Assembly (NCBI RefSeq): GCF_003602095.1
Contig: NZ_RAHH01000013.1
Span: 62,001 to 126,000 of the forward strand
Origin: Rahnella woolbedingensis
Lineage (GTDB): Bacteria > Pseudomonadota > Gammaproteobacteria > Enterobacterales > Enterobacteriaceae
Direction of reading: 5' to 3'
DNA length: 64,000 nucleotides
Position 1 is the first letter of the stretch. Each line of letters opens with the position of its first letter. This document shows, one piece after another, positions 1 through 9,337 of this stretch. Both the position numbers and the translations under genes were made by a program. The notes beneath the pieces were generated by a model, which was given only the letters and a program-made list of their open reading frames with translations, was not told the origin of the DNA and searched no databases.

Positions 1-277
1 TGGCGGGCCGATTATATTTACGTTCGACGATGGGATCGTCGCCTTTCCTGACCTTCCTGCGGGCGTCTTCGGCCTGAGAGCGGGCTTCCGCCAGCGACAG
101 GTCGGACAGTTTGCCTAGCGTGAGCGAACGGCGTTTGGCGTTCAGGGTATAGCGCAGCATCCAATAAGGTGCGCCGCGCTGCGGCACCATCATGTACAAC
201 CCCTGACTGTCGCTGTATCGTCCGGGGCGGTCTGCTTTCAGGATGGACTGTATGGTTTTAACGGTCAGATTTCCCAT
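1..277 (-). CDS. Tyrosine integrase, P4 type, N-terminal part (cut by window edge)
   Basis: The first 92 codons are visible, starting at an ATG (275-277) behind a weak GAGAGG ribosome site; the frame is open to base 1. The translation has the DUF4102-type N-terminal domain typical of P4-like integrases: an early MGNLTVKTIQS, then YSDSQGLYMMV, a WMLRYTLNAKRRSLTLG core-strand motif and LSLAEARSQAEDARRKV. These enzymes recombine an element into the chromosome; the catalytic R-H-R-Y domain would lie outside the window. The gene points away from yicC, so its promoter faces the chromosomal flank. Whether the gene is intact cannot be judged. Confidence 0.88.
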   Translation of the reverse strand, partial: MGNLTVKTIQSILKADRPGRYSDSQGLYMMVPQRGAPYWMLRYTLNAKRRSLTLGKLSDLSLAEARSQAEDARRKVRKGDDPIVERKYNRPA

Positions 278-460
278 GCCCTGCCTCTCTAAAGTATCCC
301 GCCGAGGCTCGTGAATCGTGGCCAGTGCGAAAAAGTGGGTAGTACATAGGTTATAAAACGAACATTTTGGTTTGTAAAGCGAAGGTGCTACCCAATTTAC
401 TACCCATTTAGTAGTGGATTTCGGTGGATTTTGGTAGGGCAGAGTAGATGTTGATATCAA
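278..460. other. Integrase upstream region, possible attachment-site edge
   Basis: No gene is visible between the integrase start and the yicC terminator. The stretch is AT-rich and holds three copies of the octamer TGGGTAGY (336-343 on plus; 387-394 and 399-406 on minus), a tandem decamer GTGGATTTYG (414-423 and 424-433), and a 12-base palindrome GTTGATATCAAC (450-461). Such repeats are compatible with integrase or excisionase arm sites and an att end. No tRNA is present here, although tRNA genes are the usual targets of this integrase type. The att assignment is inference. Confidence 0.4.
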
Positions 461-486
461 CAAAAACGCCCTAAAAACAGGGCGTT
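461..486 (-). terminator. Rho-independent terminator of yicC
   Basis: On the minus strand AACGCCCT pairs with AGGGCGTT (8 bp, 6-base loop) and is followed by five T, 27 bases after the yicC stop. The palindrome GTTGATATCAAC abuts it. Confidence 0.85.
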
Positions 487-513
487 GTGGTAGTTAGTGG
501 CACAGGATGGACA

Positions 514-1377
514 TTATTCAATATTTTGGATCTGCTCGCGCATTTGCTCGATCAACACCTTCAGCTCGATGGCGGAAGTTGTGACATCGGCATTGATGGA
601 TTTAGACGCCAGTGTGTTCGACTCGCGGTTAAATTCCTGCATCATGAAATCAAGACGTCGGCCCACGGCTTCTTCTTTCTTCATGATTTTGTGCGTTTCT
701 TTGACGTGCGCTTCCAGGCGGTCCAGCTCTTCTGCAACATCAACACGTTGTGCCATCAGAACCAGTTCCTGCTCCAGACGGGTATTTTCCAGCTGTACCT
801 GCGCATCTTCCAGCTTGCTGACCAGACGCTCGCGCTGCCATTGCAGAATGTTTGGCATCTGGGCGCGGACTTTGAGGACTTCAGCGCTGACACCATCGAG
901 GCGTTGTTCGATCATCGTTTTCAGTGCGGCACCTTCGCTTTCGCGGGCGCTGATGAAATCATCCAGGGCAGTTTCCAGCGCCTGCAGCAATTCGGTGCTG
1001 ATAGCATCCAGGTCCTGTTCTTCGGCCAGCATCACGCCCGGCCAGCGCAGAACTTCCAGCGGGTTGATTTCGCCTTCATCACTTTGCATTTTCACCCATT
1101 GCGCTGCTTCAACCAGCTGCTTGGCCAGTTTTTCGTTGAGCTGCAATGTGCTTTGTGCGCCCGGATCGAGATCAAAACGCAAATTACATTCGACTTTACC
1201 GCGGGTCAGACGGGCGCGAATGCGCTCGCGGACAACCGGCTCCAGGCTGCGGAATTGCTCGGGCAGACGGATGTAAGTTTCGAGATAACGTTGGTTTACC
1301 GAGCGGAGTTCCCACGCTGCGCTGCCCCAGTCACCCTTAATTTCGCGTCGGGCATAAGCGGTCATACTTCTGATCAT
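514..1377 (-). CDS. yicC: YicC/YloC-family endoribonuclease
   Basis: A 287-residue protein with the same length and near-identical ends as E. coli YicC: it begins MIRSMTAYARREI and ends VLIEQMREQIQNIE. The family is a single-strand-specific endoribonuclease; the E. coli protein has been linked to turnover of the small RNA RyhB. Visible are the N-terminal YicC domain (about 1-155) and the C-terminal DUF1732 domain (about 200-287), with the conserved VGRRLDFMMQEFNRE stretch. It is divergent from rph across 126 bases. The start used is the ATG at 1375-1377; another ATG lies four codons downstream. Function is by homology. Confidence 0.96.
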   Translation of the reverse strand: MIRSMTAYARREIKGDWGSAAWELRSVNQRYLETYIRLPEQFRSLEPVVRERIRARLTRGKVECNLRFDLDPGAQSTLQLNEKLAKQLVEAAQWVKMQSDEGEINPLEVLRWPGVMLAEEQDLDAISTELLQALETALDDFISARESEGAALKTMIEQRLDGVSAEVLKVRAQMPNILQWQRERLVSKLEDAQVQLENTRLEQELVLMAQRVDVAEELDRLEAHVKETHKIMKKEEAVGRRLDFMMQEFNRESNTLASKSINADVTTSAIELKVLIEQMREQIQNIE

Positions 1378-1409
1378 GTATGCGTACCTGTTAATGTAAA
1401 GATGCAGCG

Positions 1410-1465
1410 ATTATAGCCGTGCCGTGCCGGTCATGATAGGCATTACCTCGCGAAGTCCGTATAAT
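1410..1465. promoter_or_regulatory. Divergent yicC/rph promoter region
   Basis: For rph, TATAAT at 1460-1465 is preceded by TAGGCA (1437-1442) at 17 bases spacing. For yicC, a TATAAT on the minus strand occupies 1410-1415; its -35 is poor. Assigned by inspection only. Confidence 0.55.
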
Positions 1466-1503
1466 GCGCAGCCAAACATGATTCGCGACCCGGAGAACTA
1501 TCC

Positions 1504-2220
1504 ATGCGTCCAGCAGGCCGAAATGCACAACAAGTGCGCCCCGTAACACTGACCCGCCATTACACTAAACACGCTGAAGGTTCCGTGCTGGTGGAGTTTG
1601 GTGATACCAAAGTGCTGTGTACCGCCACGGTGGAGGAAGGTGTTCCGCGTTTTCTGAAAGGTCAGGGACAAGGTTGGATCACCGCGGAGTACGGCATGTT
1701 GCCGCGTTCTACCCATACGCGTAATGCACGCGAAGCCGCAAAAGGTAAGCAAGGTGGCCGCACGCTGGAAATTCAGCGTCTGATTGCCCGTTCCCTGCGT
1801 GCTGCGGTGGATCTGAAAAAACTCGGTGAGTTCACCATTACCCTCGACTGCGATGTGTTGCAGGCTGACGGTGGCACGCGTACAGCGTCCATTTCCGGTG
1901 CTTGTGTCGCTCTCGCCGATGCGCTGAATGCGCTGGTGGCTGCGGGCAAACTGAAAGCTAACCCGATGAAAGGCATGGTTGCCGCGGTTTCTGTCGGTAT
2001 CGTTAAAGGCGAAGCGCTGTGCGACCTTGAGTATGTTGAAGACTCCGCAGCGGAAACGGATATGAACGTCGTGATGATGGAAGATGGCCGCATGATTGAG
2101 GTGCAGGGCACCGCAGAAGGCGAGCCGTTCAGTCATGAGGAGTTGCTCGGTTTACTGGCTCTCGCCCGAGGGGGCATCGACACTATCTTCCAGGCGCAGA
2201 AAGCGGCGCTGGCGGAATAA
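1504..2220 (+). CDS. rph: RNase PH, tRNA 3'-end phosphorolytic exonuclease
   Basis: A 238-residue phosphorolytic 3'-5' exoribonuclease that trims tRNA precursor 3' ends using phosphate. It starts MRPAGRN and carries the family blocks [35 protein letters not shown] and the catalytic-site region [15 protein letters not shown], and ends normally (QKAALAE). It is therefore a full-length enzyme, unlike the frameshifted rph-1 allele of E. coli K-12. Its stop codon sits seven bases before the pyrE attenuator, so translation of rph to its end probably also serves as the leader that controls pyrE. Confidence 0.97.
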   Translation: MRPAGRNAQQVRPVTLTRHYTKHAEGSVLVEFGDTKVLCTATVEEGVPRFLKGQGQGWITAEYGMLPRSTHTRNAREAAKGKQGGRTLEIQRLIARSLRAAVDLKKLGEFTITLDCDVLQADGGTRTASISGACVALADALNALVAAGKLKANPMKGMVAAVSVGIVKGEALCDLEYVEDSAAETDMNVVMMEDGRMIEVQGTAEGEPFSHEELLGLLALARGGIDTIFQAQKAALAE

Positions 2221-2252
2221 TTTTTTAAGGCGACTGAGAAGTCGCCTTTTTT
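2221..2252 (+). terminator. pyrE attenuator (intrinsic terminator between rph and pyrE)
   Basis: Six T follow the rph stop, then a perfect 9-bp stem AAGGCGACT/AGTCGCCTT (2227-2235 and 2240-2248) with a GAGA loop and T tract (2247-2252). In E. coli the equivalent structure is a UTP-sensing attenuator: when UTP is low, RNA polymerase pauses, the ribosome on rph catches up and blocks the hairpin, and pyrE is transcribed. The layout seen here fits that mechanism. Confidence 0.88.
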
Positions 2253-2303
2253 ATGGCCTGCGGGCTGACAATGAGCAATAAGACATTATCGAGGAGATCA
2301 TCA

Positions 2304-2945
2304 ATGAAAGCCTATCAGCGCCAGTTTATTGAGTTCGCACTGAACAAACAGGTTTTGAAATTCGGCGAATTTACTCTGAAGTCCGGGCGCATCAGTCCTT
2401 ACTTCTTCAATGCCGGTTTGTTTAATACTGGCCGTGATCTGGCGTTACTGGGACGTTTTTATGCCGAAGCGTTGATGGATTCCAAAATTGATTTCGATTT
2501 AGTATTTGGTCCGGCTTATAAAGGTATTCCGATCGCGACGACCACTGCGGTTGCGCTGGCGGAGCACCATGATCGCGATGTGCCATACTGCTTTAACCGC
2601 AAAGAGGCCAAAGACCACGGCGAAGGTGGCTTACTGGTCGGTAGTCCGTTGCAGGGGCGCGTCATGCTGGTGGATGATGTGATAACCGCCGGTACCGCCA
2701 TCCGTGAATCGATGGAAATCATCAACGCTAATAAAGCCACACTGGCAGGCGTGCTAATTTCTCTGGATCGTCAGGAACGCGGACGTGCAGACATCTCTGC
2801 AATTCAGGAAGTTGAACGCGACTATCATTGCAAAGTGATTTCTATTATTACGCTGGCCGACCTGATTGAGTATCTGGAAGAAAAAGCGGAAATGGCTGAC
2901 CATCTGGCTGCTGTGCGGACTTACCGGCAGGAGTATGGCGTTTAA
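2304..2945 (+). CDS. pyrE: Orotate phosphoribosyltransferase
   Basis: Converts orotate and PRPP to orotidine monophosphate, step five of UMP synthesis. The protein is 213 residues, equal to the E. coli enzyme. It begins [15 protein letters not shown]; the PRPP-binding loop is [13 protein letters not shown] and a KDHGEGG flexible-loop segment is present. The ATG at 2304 was chosen because GAGGAG lies at the right distance upstream and the length matches; the in-frame codons back to 2253 fall in the attenuator. Expression is probably governed by the upstream attenuator and coupled to rph. Confidence 0.97.
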   Translation: MKAYQRQFIEFALNKQVLKFGEFTLKSGRISPYFFNAGLFNTGRDLALLGRFYAEALMDSKIDFDLVFGPAYKGIPIATTTAVALAEHHDRDVPYCFNRKEAKDHGEGGLLVGSPLQGRVMLVDDVITAGTAIRESMEIINANKATLAGVLISLDRQERGRADISAIQEVERDYHCKVISIITLADLIEYLEEKAEMADHLAAVRTYRQEYGV

Positions 2946-2955
2946 TATCGGATAA

Positions 2956-3090
2956 AACTTCAACAGGCCGGAATGTCATGACACAAAGCGGTTCGCCGGC
3001 GCGCGTTATGGTGCATTCAGGGTCGGGGAAGACGGTGCTGCGCTACTGACTGCGATGTTGGATGAAAATGAAAAAATGATTCAGCCGTAG
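2956..3090 (+). pseudogene. Possible gene remnant (C-terminal-like fragment)
   Basis: An open stretch ends at TAG 3088-3090 and reads ..RYGAFRVGEDGAALLTAML.. then DENEKMIQP. It has a coding-like composition but no start codon or ribosome site, and lies between the pyrE stop and the convergent slmA terminator. It could be the tail of a decayed gene or chance. I do not recognise its family. Confidence 0.25.
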
Positions 3091-3099
3091 CGGGAAAAC

Positions 3100-3122
3100 A
3101 AAAGGGCCTTTCGGCCCTTTTT
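3100..3122. terminator. Bidirectional terminator between pyrE and slmA
   Basis: AAAAGGGCC (3100-3108) pairs with GGCCCTTTT (3113-3121) around a TTTC loop; T run on plus, T run on minus from the AAAA side. It serves the convergent pyrE and slmA. Confidence 0.85.
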
Positions 3123-3153
3123 GATATCTGACGTTTGACCCCGCTTCGCGCGT

Positions 3154-3750
3154 TTACTGCAACTGAGCAGAGATAAGCGGCCAGCGGGTATCGAAGTCCT
3201 GAGTCGGTTTGTACTTAAATTCAGAGCGTACAAAGCGCGACAGCATTCCTTCGCAAAACGCCAGTAACTGGCTGGCGAGCAGGGTTTCATCACTGATAAA
3301 CCCGCTGCCTTCACGCATTTTCTTTTCCCGCAAAACCTGACGCAGTTGAGCTTCAATCCGCTCAAATAGCTGGCTGATGCGACCTTGCAGGCGATCTTGT
3401 TCAAACATCAGCGCATGACCGGTCATGATGCGGGTCAGCCCCGGATTGCGTTCGGCAAAACCCAAAATCAGCAGCAAAATCAGACGTATTCTGTTTAGCG
3501 TATCTTTTTCATCCTGCAGGATGAGATTGATACGGGTGATCAGACTGTCTTCGATAAACTCGATTAAGCTGTCAAACATCCGCGTTTTACTGGGGAAATG
3601 ACGGTAAAGAGCTGCTTCTGAAACACCTACGCTGGCGGCGAGTTTTGCAGTCGTGATCCGCTGACTGCCATCGCTGGACTGAAGCATTTGCGCTAACGCC
3701 TGCAAAATCTCTTCGCGCCTGTTCCTTTTTGTCGTTTCTTTCTCTGCCAT
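3154..3750 (-). CDS. slmA: Nucleoid occlusion factor SlmA (TetR family)
   Basis: A DNA-binding protein that, when bound to chromosomal SlmA sites, blocks FtsZ ring assembly over the nucleoid. It has 198 residues, the usual family length. A TetR-type helix-turn-helix is visible at about 28-50 ([20 protein letters not shown]), followed by the all-helical FtsZ-interacting and dimerisation domain. The start at 3750 ([14 protein letters not shown]) matches the family; 23 extra in-frame codons upstream look like leader. It lies between pyrE and dut as in E. coli, transcribed with dut and coaBC. Confidence 0.96.
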   Translation of the reverse strand: MAEKETTKRNRREEILQALAQMLQSSDGSQRITTAKLAASVGVSEAALYRHFPSKTRMFDSLIEFIEDSLITRINLILQDEKDTLNRIRLILLLILGFAERNPGLTRIMTGHALMFEQDRLQGRISQLFERIEAQLRQVLREKKMREGSGFISDETLLASQLLAFCEGMLSRFVRSEFKYKPTQDFDTRWPLISAQLQ

Positions 3751-3921
3751 GTCTGAATAGACCCTTGCTAAAAAACGGCTAAAACCATGGAGAAACCGCA
3801 CAACTGCCGCATGAATCACTGTGATCCTGCGGCTTATTTCGTTCCCTTCTCGTTGTTACGGTCTGATAGTGATAAGGATCTGTTCAATATCGCATCAAAA
3901 TCTGCGGTGCTGAACAGGTTC

Positions 3922-4380
3922 TTATTGGCGACCTGAGTGGCCAAAACCACCTTCGCCGCGTTCACTGGCGTCAAAATCTTCCACCAGATTGAATTCTGCC
4001 TGAACTACAGGGACAAATACCATCTGAGCAATGCGTTCACCGGGTTCAATAATAAATGTGGTCTGACCGCGGTTCCACACAGACACCATCAGCTGGCCCT
4101 GATAATCAGAGTCGATAAGACCGACCAGATTGCCCAGCACGACGCCGTGTTTATGGCCCAGACCTGAGCGCGGCAAAATCACCGCCGCCAGATTAGCATC
4201 ACCAATATGGATAGCCAGACCGGTTGGCAGCAGCGTAGTTTCACCCGGTTTCAGTTCTACTGACGTGTCCAGACAGGCGCGTAAATCCAGACCTGCGGAC
4301 CCTGGTGTCGCGTAAGCCGGTAAAGGGAAAGTCGAACCGATGCGCGGGTCGAGAATTTTAATGTCGATTTTTTTCATCAT
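3922..4380 (-). CDS. dut: dUTP diphosphatase
   Basis: Hydrolyses dUTP to dUMP and diphosphate, keeping uracil out of DNA and supplying the thymidylate precursor. The 152-residue trimeric-type enzyme shows all five motifs: [38 protein letters not shown] and the C-terminal [10 protein letters not shown] arm. Two ATG codons in tandem (4378-4380 and 4375-4377) are possible starts. Its 5' end overlaps the coaBC 3' end by 23 bases, indicating translational coupling in a coaBC-dut unit. Confidence 0.97.
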   Translation of the reverse strand: MMKKIDIKILDPRIGSTFPLPAYATPGSAGLDLRACLDTSVELKPGETTLLPTGLAIHIGDANLAAVILPRSGLGHKHGVVLGNLVGLIDSDYQGQLMVSVWNRGQTTFIIEPGERIAQMVFVPVVQAEFNLVEDFDASERGEGGFGHSGRQ

Positions 4381-5578
4381 AACGGCTGACAATCTCTTCT
4401 AATAAACGTTGACCGAGCAAGGACTTATCGCTGAGCGGTAAGATTTTATCCCCGTCTTGCCAAAAAAGATGCAGGGCATTGGAATCGCTGTTGAAACCTT
4501 GCCCGGCAAGTGAAACATCATTGGCGCAGATCAGATCCAGATTCTTACGGATCCTTTTTTGCCGCGCGTATTCTTCCACATTCTGGGTTTCAGCGGCAAA
4601 TCCCACGACGTAAGGCCGGTTTTCTGTCATGGCCGCAACGCCCGCGACGATGTCGGGGTTTTTCACCATTTTTACAGTAATTTCATCGCCTTGCTTTTTG
4701 ATTTTCTCATCGGCGATAGCTTCTGCGCGGTAATCCGCTACGGCAGCGCAGGAAATGAAAATATGCTGAGATGCTGCACAAAGCTGCACCGCTTGCTGCA
4801 TTTCCAGCGCGCTTTCCACATCAACACGACGGACATTCAAAGGTGTCGGCTGCGTCACCGGTCCGGCGACCAGCGTAACCTGAGCACCACGTTCTGCCGC
4901 TGCTTTGGCAATCGCAAAACCCATTTTTCCTGAGCTGTGATTACTGATGAAACGGACCGGATCCAGGGGTTCACGGGTCGGGCCAGCGGTCACCATAATG
5001 TTCAGATGGGCCAGATCGTTGCGCGAAGAGAAATGTGCGTTCGCCATATCAACAATCACCAGCGGATCGAGCATGCGGCCCGGGCCGACATCGCCACAAG
5101 CCTGACTACCACTGTCCGGCCCCCACAACAATGTGCCCCGCGCCGCCAGGCTTTGCAGGTTTTCCTGCGTAACGGCCGCGCGATACATTTGCTGGTTCAT
5201 CGCCGGGAGTACCGCGACCGGTGCCGCTGTCGCCAGACACACCGTCGTCAGCAGATCATTTGCCATGCCGGCATTCATACGGGCCAGCAAATCCGCCGTG
5301 GCGGGGGCGATAATCACTAAATCTGCCCATTTGCCTAACTCGATATGGCCCATTGCCGCTTCAGCTGCAGGGTCAAGCAGATCGTCAGAAACCGGATAGC
5401 CAGAAACAGCCTGAAGGCTCAGCGGAGTTACAAAAGATTTCGCCGCTTCTGTCATGACGACGCGGATTTCAGCGCCTCTTTCACGTAAGCGACGTACCAG
5501 TTCTGGTGCTTTATAGGCAGCGATACCGCCGCTGATACCGAGCACAATATGTTTGCCGGAAAGTCCCGTCATCATCAT
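4358..5578 (-). CDS. coaBC: Bifunctional phosphopantothenoylcysteine synthetase/decarboxylase
   Basis: Catalyses two steps of coenzyme A synthesis: CTP-dependent joining of cysteine to 4'-phosphopantothenate (CoaB, C-terminal half) and flavin-dependent decarboxylation to 4'-phosphopantetheine (CoaC, N-terminal half). The CoaC part shows [12 protein letters not shown], the [11 protein letters not shown] segment with the catalytic His, and the substrate motif PAMNQQMY. CoaB shows [14 protein letters not shown]-like residues and VKNPDIVAG. Choosing the first of three consecutive ATG codons (5576-5578) gives 406 residues, as in E. coli. Divergent from radC. Confidence 0.95.
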   Translation of the reverse strand: MMMTGLSGKHIVLGISGGIAAYKAPELVRRLRERGAEIRVVMTEAAKSFVTPLSLQAVSGYPVSDDLLDPAAEAAMGHIELGKWADLVIIAPATADLLARMNAGMANDLLTTVCLATAAPVAVLPAMNQQMYRAAVTQENLQSLAARGTLLWGPDSGSQACGDVGPGRMLDPLVIVDMANAHFSSRNDLAHLNIMVTAGPTREPLDPVRFISNHSSGKMGFAIAKAAAERGAQVTLVAGPVTQPTPLNVRRVDVESALEMQQAVQLCAASQHIFISCAAVADYRAEAIADEKIKKQGDEITVKMVKNPDIVAGVAAMTENRPYVVGFAAETQNVEEYARQKRIRKNLDLICANDVSLAGQGFNSDSNALHLFWQDGDKILPLSDKSLLGQRLLEEIVSRYDEKNRH

Positions 5579-5759
5579 TGTCCGATTGGTTGAAAGCTGG
5601 AAGAAGCGACATTTTAGCATAACGCGCAATGATGACAGCTATTGGCGATGCTCCTTTACCGGAGCAATAAAAATTTTGCGTAATGCCTCGCAAGCTGATC
5701 AGGTGGAAATCACGACGGCTGTGCGTTGTGACACAATCTGGGTCAATTAGGGAGTCAGG

Positions 5760-6440
5760 ATGACGAAACGACAAGAGCTCTGGCCGGGCATGATGCCACC
5801 ACGGGAGAAATTATTGCAGCAGGGGGCGAAAGAGCTTTCAGATCAGGAATTGCTGGCGATCTACCTGCGCACAGGGTGCCGGGGGATGCATGTGATGGAA
5901 CTGGCAAAGAACCTGCTGGAGGAGTTCGGTTCTTTGCATCAGTTACTGACGGCAGATTTTGACGCGATGGCTCGCATGAAAGGCATGGGCGTCGCCAAAT
6001 TTTCCCAGCTGGTCGCCGTGTCTGAGTTATCACGCCGTGCCTATTTACGTCACCTTAGCGCCGAAAATGCGATGCTCAGCCCTGAGGTTATCAGAGAATA
6101 TTTACAGAATTTGCTCGTTTTTCGGGAAAGAGAGGTCTTTTTGGTACTTTTTCTCGACAACCAGCATCGCGTTATTCGCCATGAGGAGATGTTTGCTGGT
6201 ACTATTGGGCACGTAGAAGTGTATCCCCGCGAAATTGTTCGTGGTGCGATGAAGGTTAATGCGGCAGCTTTAATTCTGGCGCATAATCACCCATCCGGTC
6301 GGGCTGAGCCCAGCCTGATGGACAGAAAAGTGACTGAACAGATTATTCGAGCGTGCCAGCTGCTTGAGATCCGTGTCCTCGATCATTTAGTTGTAGGTCA
6401 CGGAGAAACGGTGTCTTTTGCCGAGCGCGGTTGGATTTAG
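5760..6440 (+). CDS. radC: RadC family JAB/MPN-domain protein
   Basis: A 226-residue RadC protein with an N-terminal helix-hairpin-helix region (about 40-85, with [12 protein letters not shown]) and a C-terminal JAB1/MPN metal site, [11 protein letters not shown] followed by D, plus an upstream glutamate. The family was once ascribed to recombination repair, but its biochemical role is unresolved. Start ATG 5760 follows GGGAGTCAGG. It is the usual neighbour of rpmB; a short gap and a separate promoter separate them. Confidence 0.95.
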   Translation: MTKRQELWPGMMPPREKLLQQGAKELSDQELLAIYLRTGCRGMHVMELAKNLLEEFGSLHQLLTADFDAMARMKGMGVAKFSQLVAVSELSRRAYLRHLSAENAMLSPEVIREYLQNLLVFREREVFLVLFLDNQHRVIRHEEMFAGTIGHVEVYPREIVRGAMKVNAAALILAHNHPSGRAEPSLMDRKVTEQIIRACQLLEIRVLDHLVVGHGETVSFAERGWI

Positions 6441-6484
6441 GCTCGTTTTTTGAAGATCCTTAGGGATCTTTAGCTGTTCGGGAC

Positions 6485-6513
6485 TTGAGCACTTACGCTA
6501 CAGAGCGTATACT
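6485..6513 (+). promoter_or_regulatory. rpmB operon promoter
   Basis: TTGAGC (6485-6490) and TATACT (6508-6513) with an ideal 17-base spacer, about 190 bases upstream of rpmB. This leaves a long untranslated leader. Confidence 0.8.
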
Positions 6514-6546
6514 ACGCCACCTTTGAGAATCTTGGGTTTGGCGTTA

Positions 6547-6639
6547 AGAGCCTATCTCAGCAGGTTTCTGACCTGATGAATTGGTTTTTACCCGACGACA
6601 GTGAGTCGGTTCTCAGTGGAGTTTGCTGAGATGGGCTCT
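6547..6639 (+). promoter_or_regulatory. Structured 5' leader of rpmB-rpmG
   Basis: A 16-base arm (6547-6562, AGAGCCTATCTCAGCA) pairs with 6624-6639 with a single U-G wobble, closing a 61-base interior. Inside lie a small stem CAGGT/ACCTG (6561-6575, sharing two bases with the outer arm) and a stem CCGAC/GTCGG near 6592-6609, so a multi-branched fold is possible. It lies between the promoter and the rpmB start. Ribosomal-protein leaders are often bound by their own product; that role here is inference. Confidence 0.6.
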
Positions 6640-6684
6640 AAAAGCCTGACGAGGCGGCCATACCCTATACGAAGCTCGAGCTGA

Positions 6685-7121
<437 letters not shown>

Positions 7122-7138
7122 TTTTAGTGGATTGCTAA

Positions 7139-7163
7139 AAACCCGGCTCCGGCCGGGTTTTTT
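7139..7163 (+). terminator. Terminator after rpmG
   Basis: AAACCCGGC/GCCGGGTTT stem (7139-7147 and 7152-7160), TCCG loop, six T. It ends or attenuates the ribosomal transcript ahead of mutM. Confidence 0.88.
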
Positions 7164-7262
7164 ATTGCCTGAATTTTGTGATCTCCATTCAGAGCGACTT
7201 TTAATTGCCTGAGGTCGGTGTCTGCGACACACTCTGATCTTGATTCTGCTAAGGGAGAAATT

Positions 7263-8072
7263 ATGCCGGAATTACCTGAGGTTGAAACCAGCCGCAGAGG
7301 GATTGAACCCTATCTGAAAGGTCACACGATACTCCATGCCGTCGTGCGCAATCCGCGTTTGCGCTGGCCTGTCTCGGCGGAGATCTTAGCGTTAAGCGAT
7401 CAGCCTGTTCTGAGTGTTCAGCGCCGCGCAAAATATCTCCTGGTTGAGCTGAAAACCGGTTGGATCATCATTCATCTGGGCATGTCCGGGAGTTTGCGGG
7501 TATTACCGGAAGAAACGGAGCCCGGCAAACATGACCACGTCGATCTGGTTATGGAGACCGGACATGTACTGCGCTATACCGATCCGCGCCGTTTTGGTGC
7601 CTGGTTATGGTCTTCTGATCTGACCGCCAGCAATGTCCTGGCCCATCTGGGGCCCGAACCGCTGAGTGAAGATTTCACGGCAGATTATCTGTTTGAGAAA
7701 TGTCGCACGAAGAAGTCACCGATCAAACCCTGGCTGATGGATAACAAACTGGTGGTGGGCGTGGGGAATATCTATGCCAGCGAATCCTTATTTGTTGCCG
7801 GTATTTCACCTGACAGACCCGCGCATTCGCTCAAACATGATGAAGCGGCTTTGCTGGTCAGAACCATCAAAGCGGTATTGTTGCGTTCTATTGAACAGGG
7901 CGGGACAACGCTGAAGGACTTTTTACAGTCTGATGGGAAGCCGGGATATTTCGCCCAGGAACTGCAGGTGTACGGAAGGGCAGGCGAGCCTTGCCGGGCC
8001 TGTGGTACGCCGATTGAGAGTAAGAAACACGCCCAGCGCACCACGTTTTTCTGCCCGAACTGTCAGCACTGA
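7263..8072 (+). CDS. mutM: Formamidopyrimidine-DNA glycosylase / AP lyase
   Basis: Removes oxidised purines such as 8-oxoguanine and cleaves at the abasic site. The 269-residue protein begins MPELPEVET, so the catalytic Pro1 and Glu (P2, E3 before Met removal) are present. The C-terminal zinc finger is CRACGTPI to CPNC. The ATG at 7263 is the only start compatible with a free N-terminal proline and follows GGGAGAAA; in-frame codons from 7218 are upstream sequence. Downstream of rpmG as in E. coli, convergent with coaD. Confidence 0.97.
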   Translation: MPELPEVETSRRGIEPYLKGHTILHAVVRNPRLRWPVSAEILALSDQPVLSVQRRAKYLLVELKTGWIIIHLGMSGSLRVLPEETEPGKHDHVDLVMETGHVLRYTDPRRFGAWLWSSDLTASNVLAHLGPEPLSEDFTADYLFEKCRTKKSPIKPWLMDNKLVVGVGNIYASESLFVAGISPDRPAHSLKHDEAALLVRTIKAVLLRSIEQGGTTLKDFLQSDGKPGYFAQELQVYGRAGEPCRACGTPIESKKHAQRTTFFCPNCQH

Positions 8073-8080
8073 TCAGTGAT

Positions 8081-8569
<489 letters not shown>

Positions 8570-9337
8570 TCACTTTTGCAGTTGATGGCTGAGCGCCCAC
8601 AGGGCGGCATATTTATTGAACGTATATTGTGCATTGACGCCTGCCAGGATCAACCCTTGCTTCCCATCCAGAAAGCCAGCGCGAAGTATCCAGGTTTTTG
8701 TGAATGCCCCCAGCGTATGCGAAATAATTGAGAAGAAACTGCACTTACGCCCTTGCTGATGGCGTTGTTCCGCCCAGGCCTGGGCATAGCTGAGTTGTTT
8801 ACGCTGGAATGCGAAAAGGTCGCGACAGGTAAGATGCTGGAGGTAACCCTGCAACCCAACGACAACTGCATTGTCTGTGTTCAGTGATTCATGAACCAGA
8901 TCGTCGTTGTAACTGAATGTGGAAGGGTACAAACGGTTGACGCGATCGGGGTACCAGCCGCTGTGACGCATGAATCTGCCGAGGAATAAGTTACTGCGCC
9001 CGAGGCTATAAACGGTATTTTCCTGAGGAGTATTCAGAACGTTTTCAATCGACTTGCGTAATTCCGGTGTCACACGTTCGTCGGCATCGATCATCAAAAT
9101 ATAGTCGCCAGTGGCATGGCTTTGCGCCAGCTGGCGCTGTTTGCCGAACCCCGGCCAGTCACTGTTTTGGAATACTTTGGCGCCGAAACTGCGGGCGACG
9201 TCCTGCGTTGCATCTTTGCTGCCGGAATCGAGCAGAATGATTTCATCCGCCCACGCGACTGATTCCAGGCATTCCGGCAATAAACCGGCTTCATCGCGCG
9301 CAATCAGTACAACGGATAAACGTTTTTTATCAGCCAT
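8570..9337 (-). CDS. waaE: LPS core beta-glucosyltransferase WaaE (KdtX), GT2
   Basis: A 255-residue family-2 glycosyltransferase with N-terminal [31 protein letters not shown] and the metal-binding MIDADERV. In Klebsiella and Serratia, WaaE adds a beta-1,4-glucose to inner-core heptose I. The C-terminal half has the [10 protein letters not shown] and FLDGKQG patterns of this group. Its start codon overlaps the waaA stop by one base, indicating coupling. Acts at the cytoplasmic face of the inner membrane. Substrate is inferred from family and position. Confidence 0.9.
   Translation of the reverse strand: MADKKRLSVVLIARDEAGLLPECLESVAWADEIILLDSGSKDATQDVARSFGAKVFQNSDWPGFGKQRQLAQSHATGDYILMIDADERVTPELRKSIENVLNTPQENTVYSLGRSNLFLGRFMRHSGWYPDRVNRLYPSTFSYNDDLVHESLNTDNAVVVGLQGYLQHLTCRDLFAFQRKQLSYAQAWAEQRHQQGRKCSFFSIISHTLGAFTKTWILRAGFLDGKQGLILAGVNAQYTFNKYAALWALSHQLQK

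Noticed and set aside
487-1416. Long plus-strand reading frames opposite yicC
   Set aside because: They are antisense to a clearly conserved gene, lack family features, and reflect codon bias of yicC.
2978-3049. Short ORF with a Walker-like GSGKT (starts MTQSGSPARV)
   Set aside because: Only 23 codons and no ribosome site; the motif match is chance.
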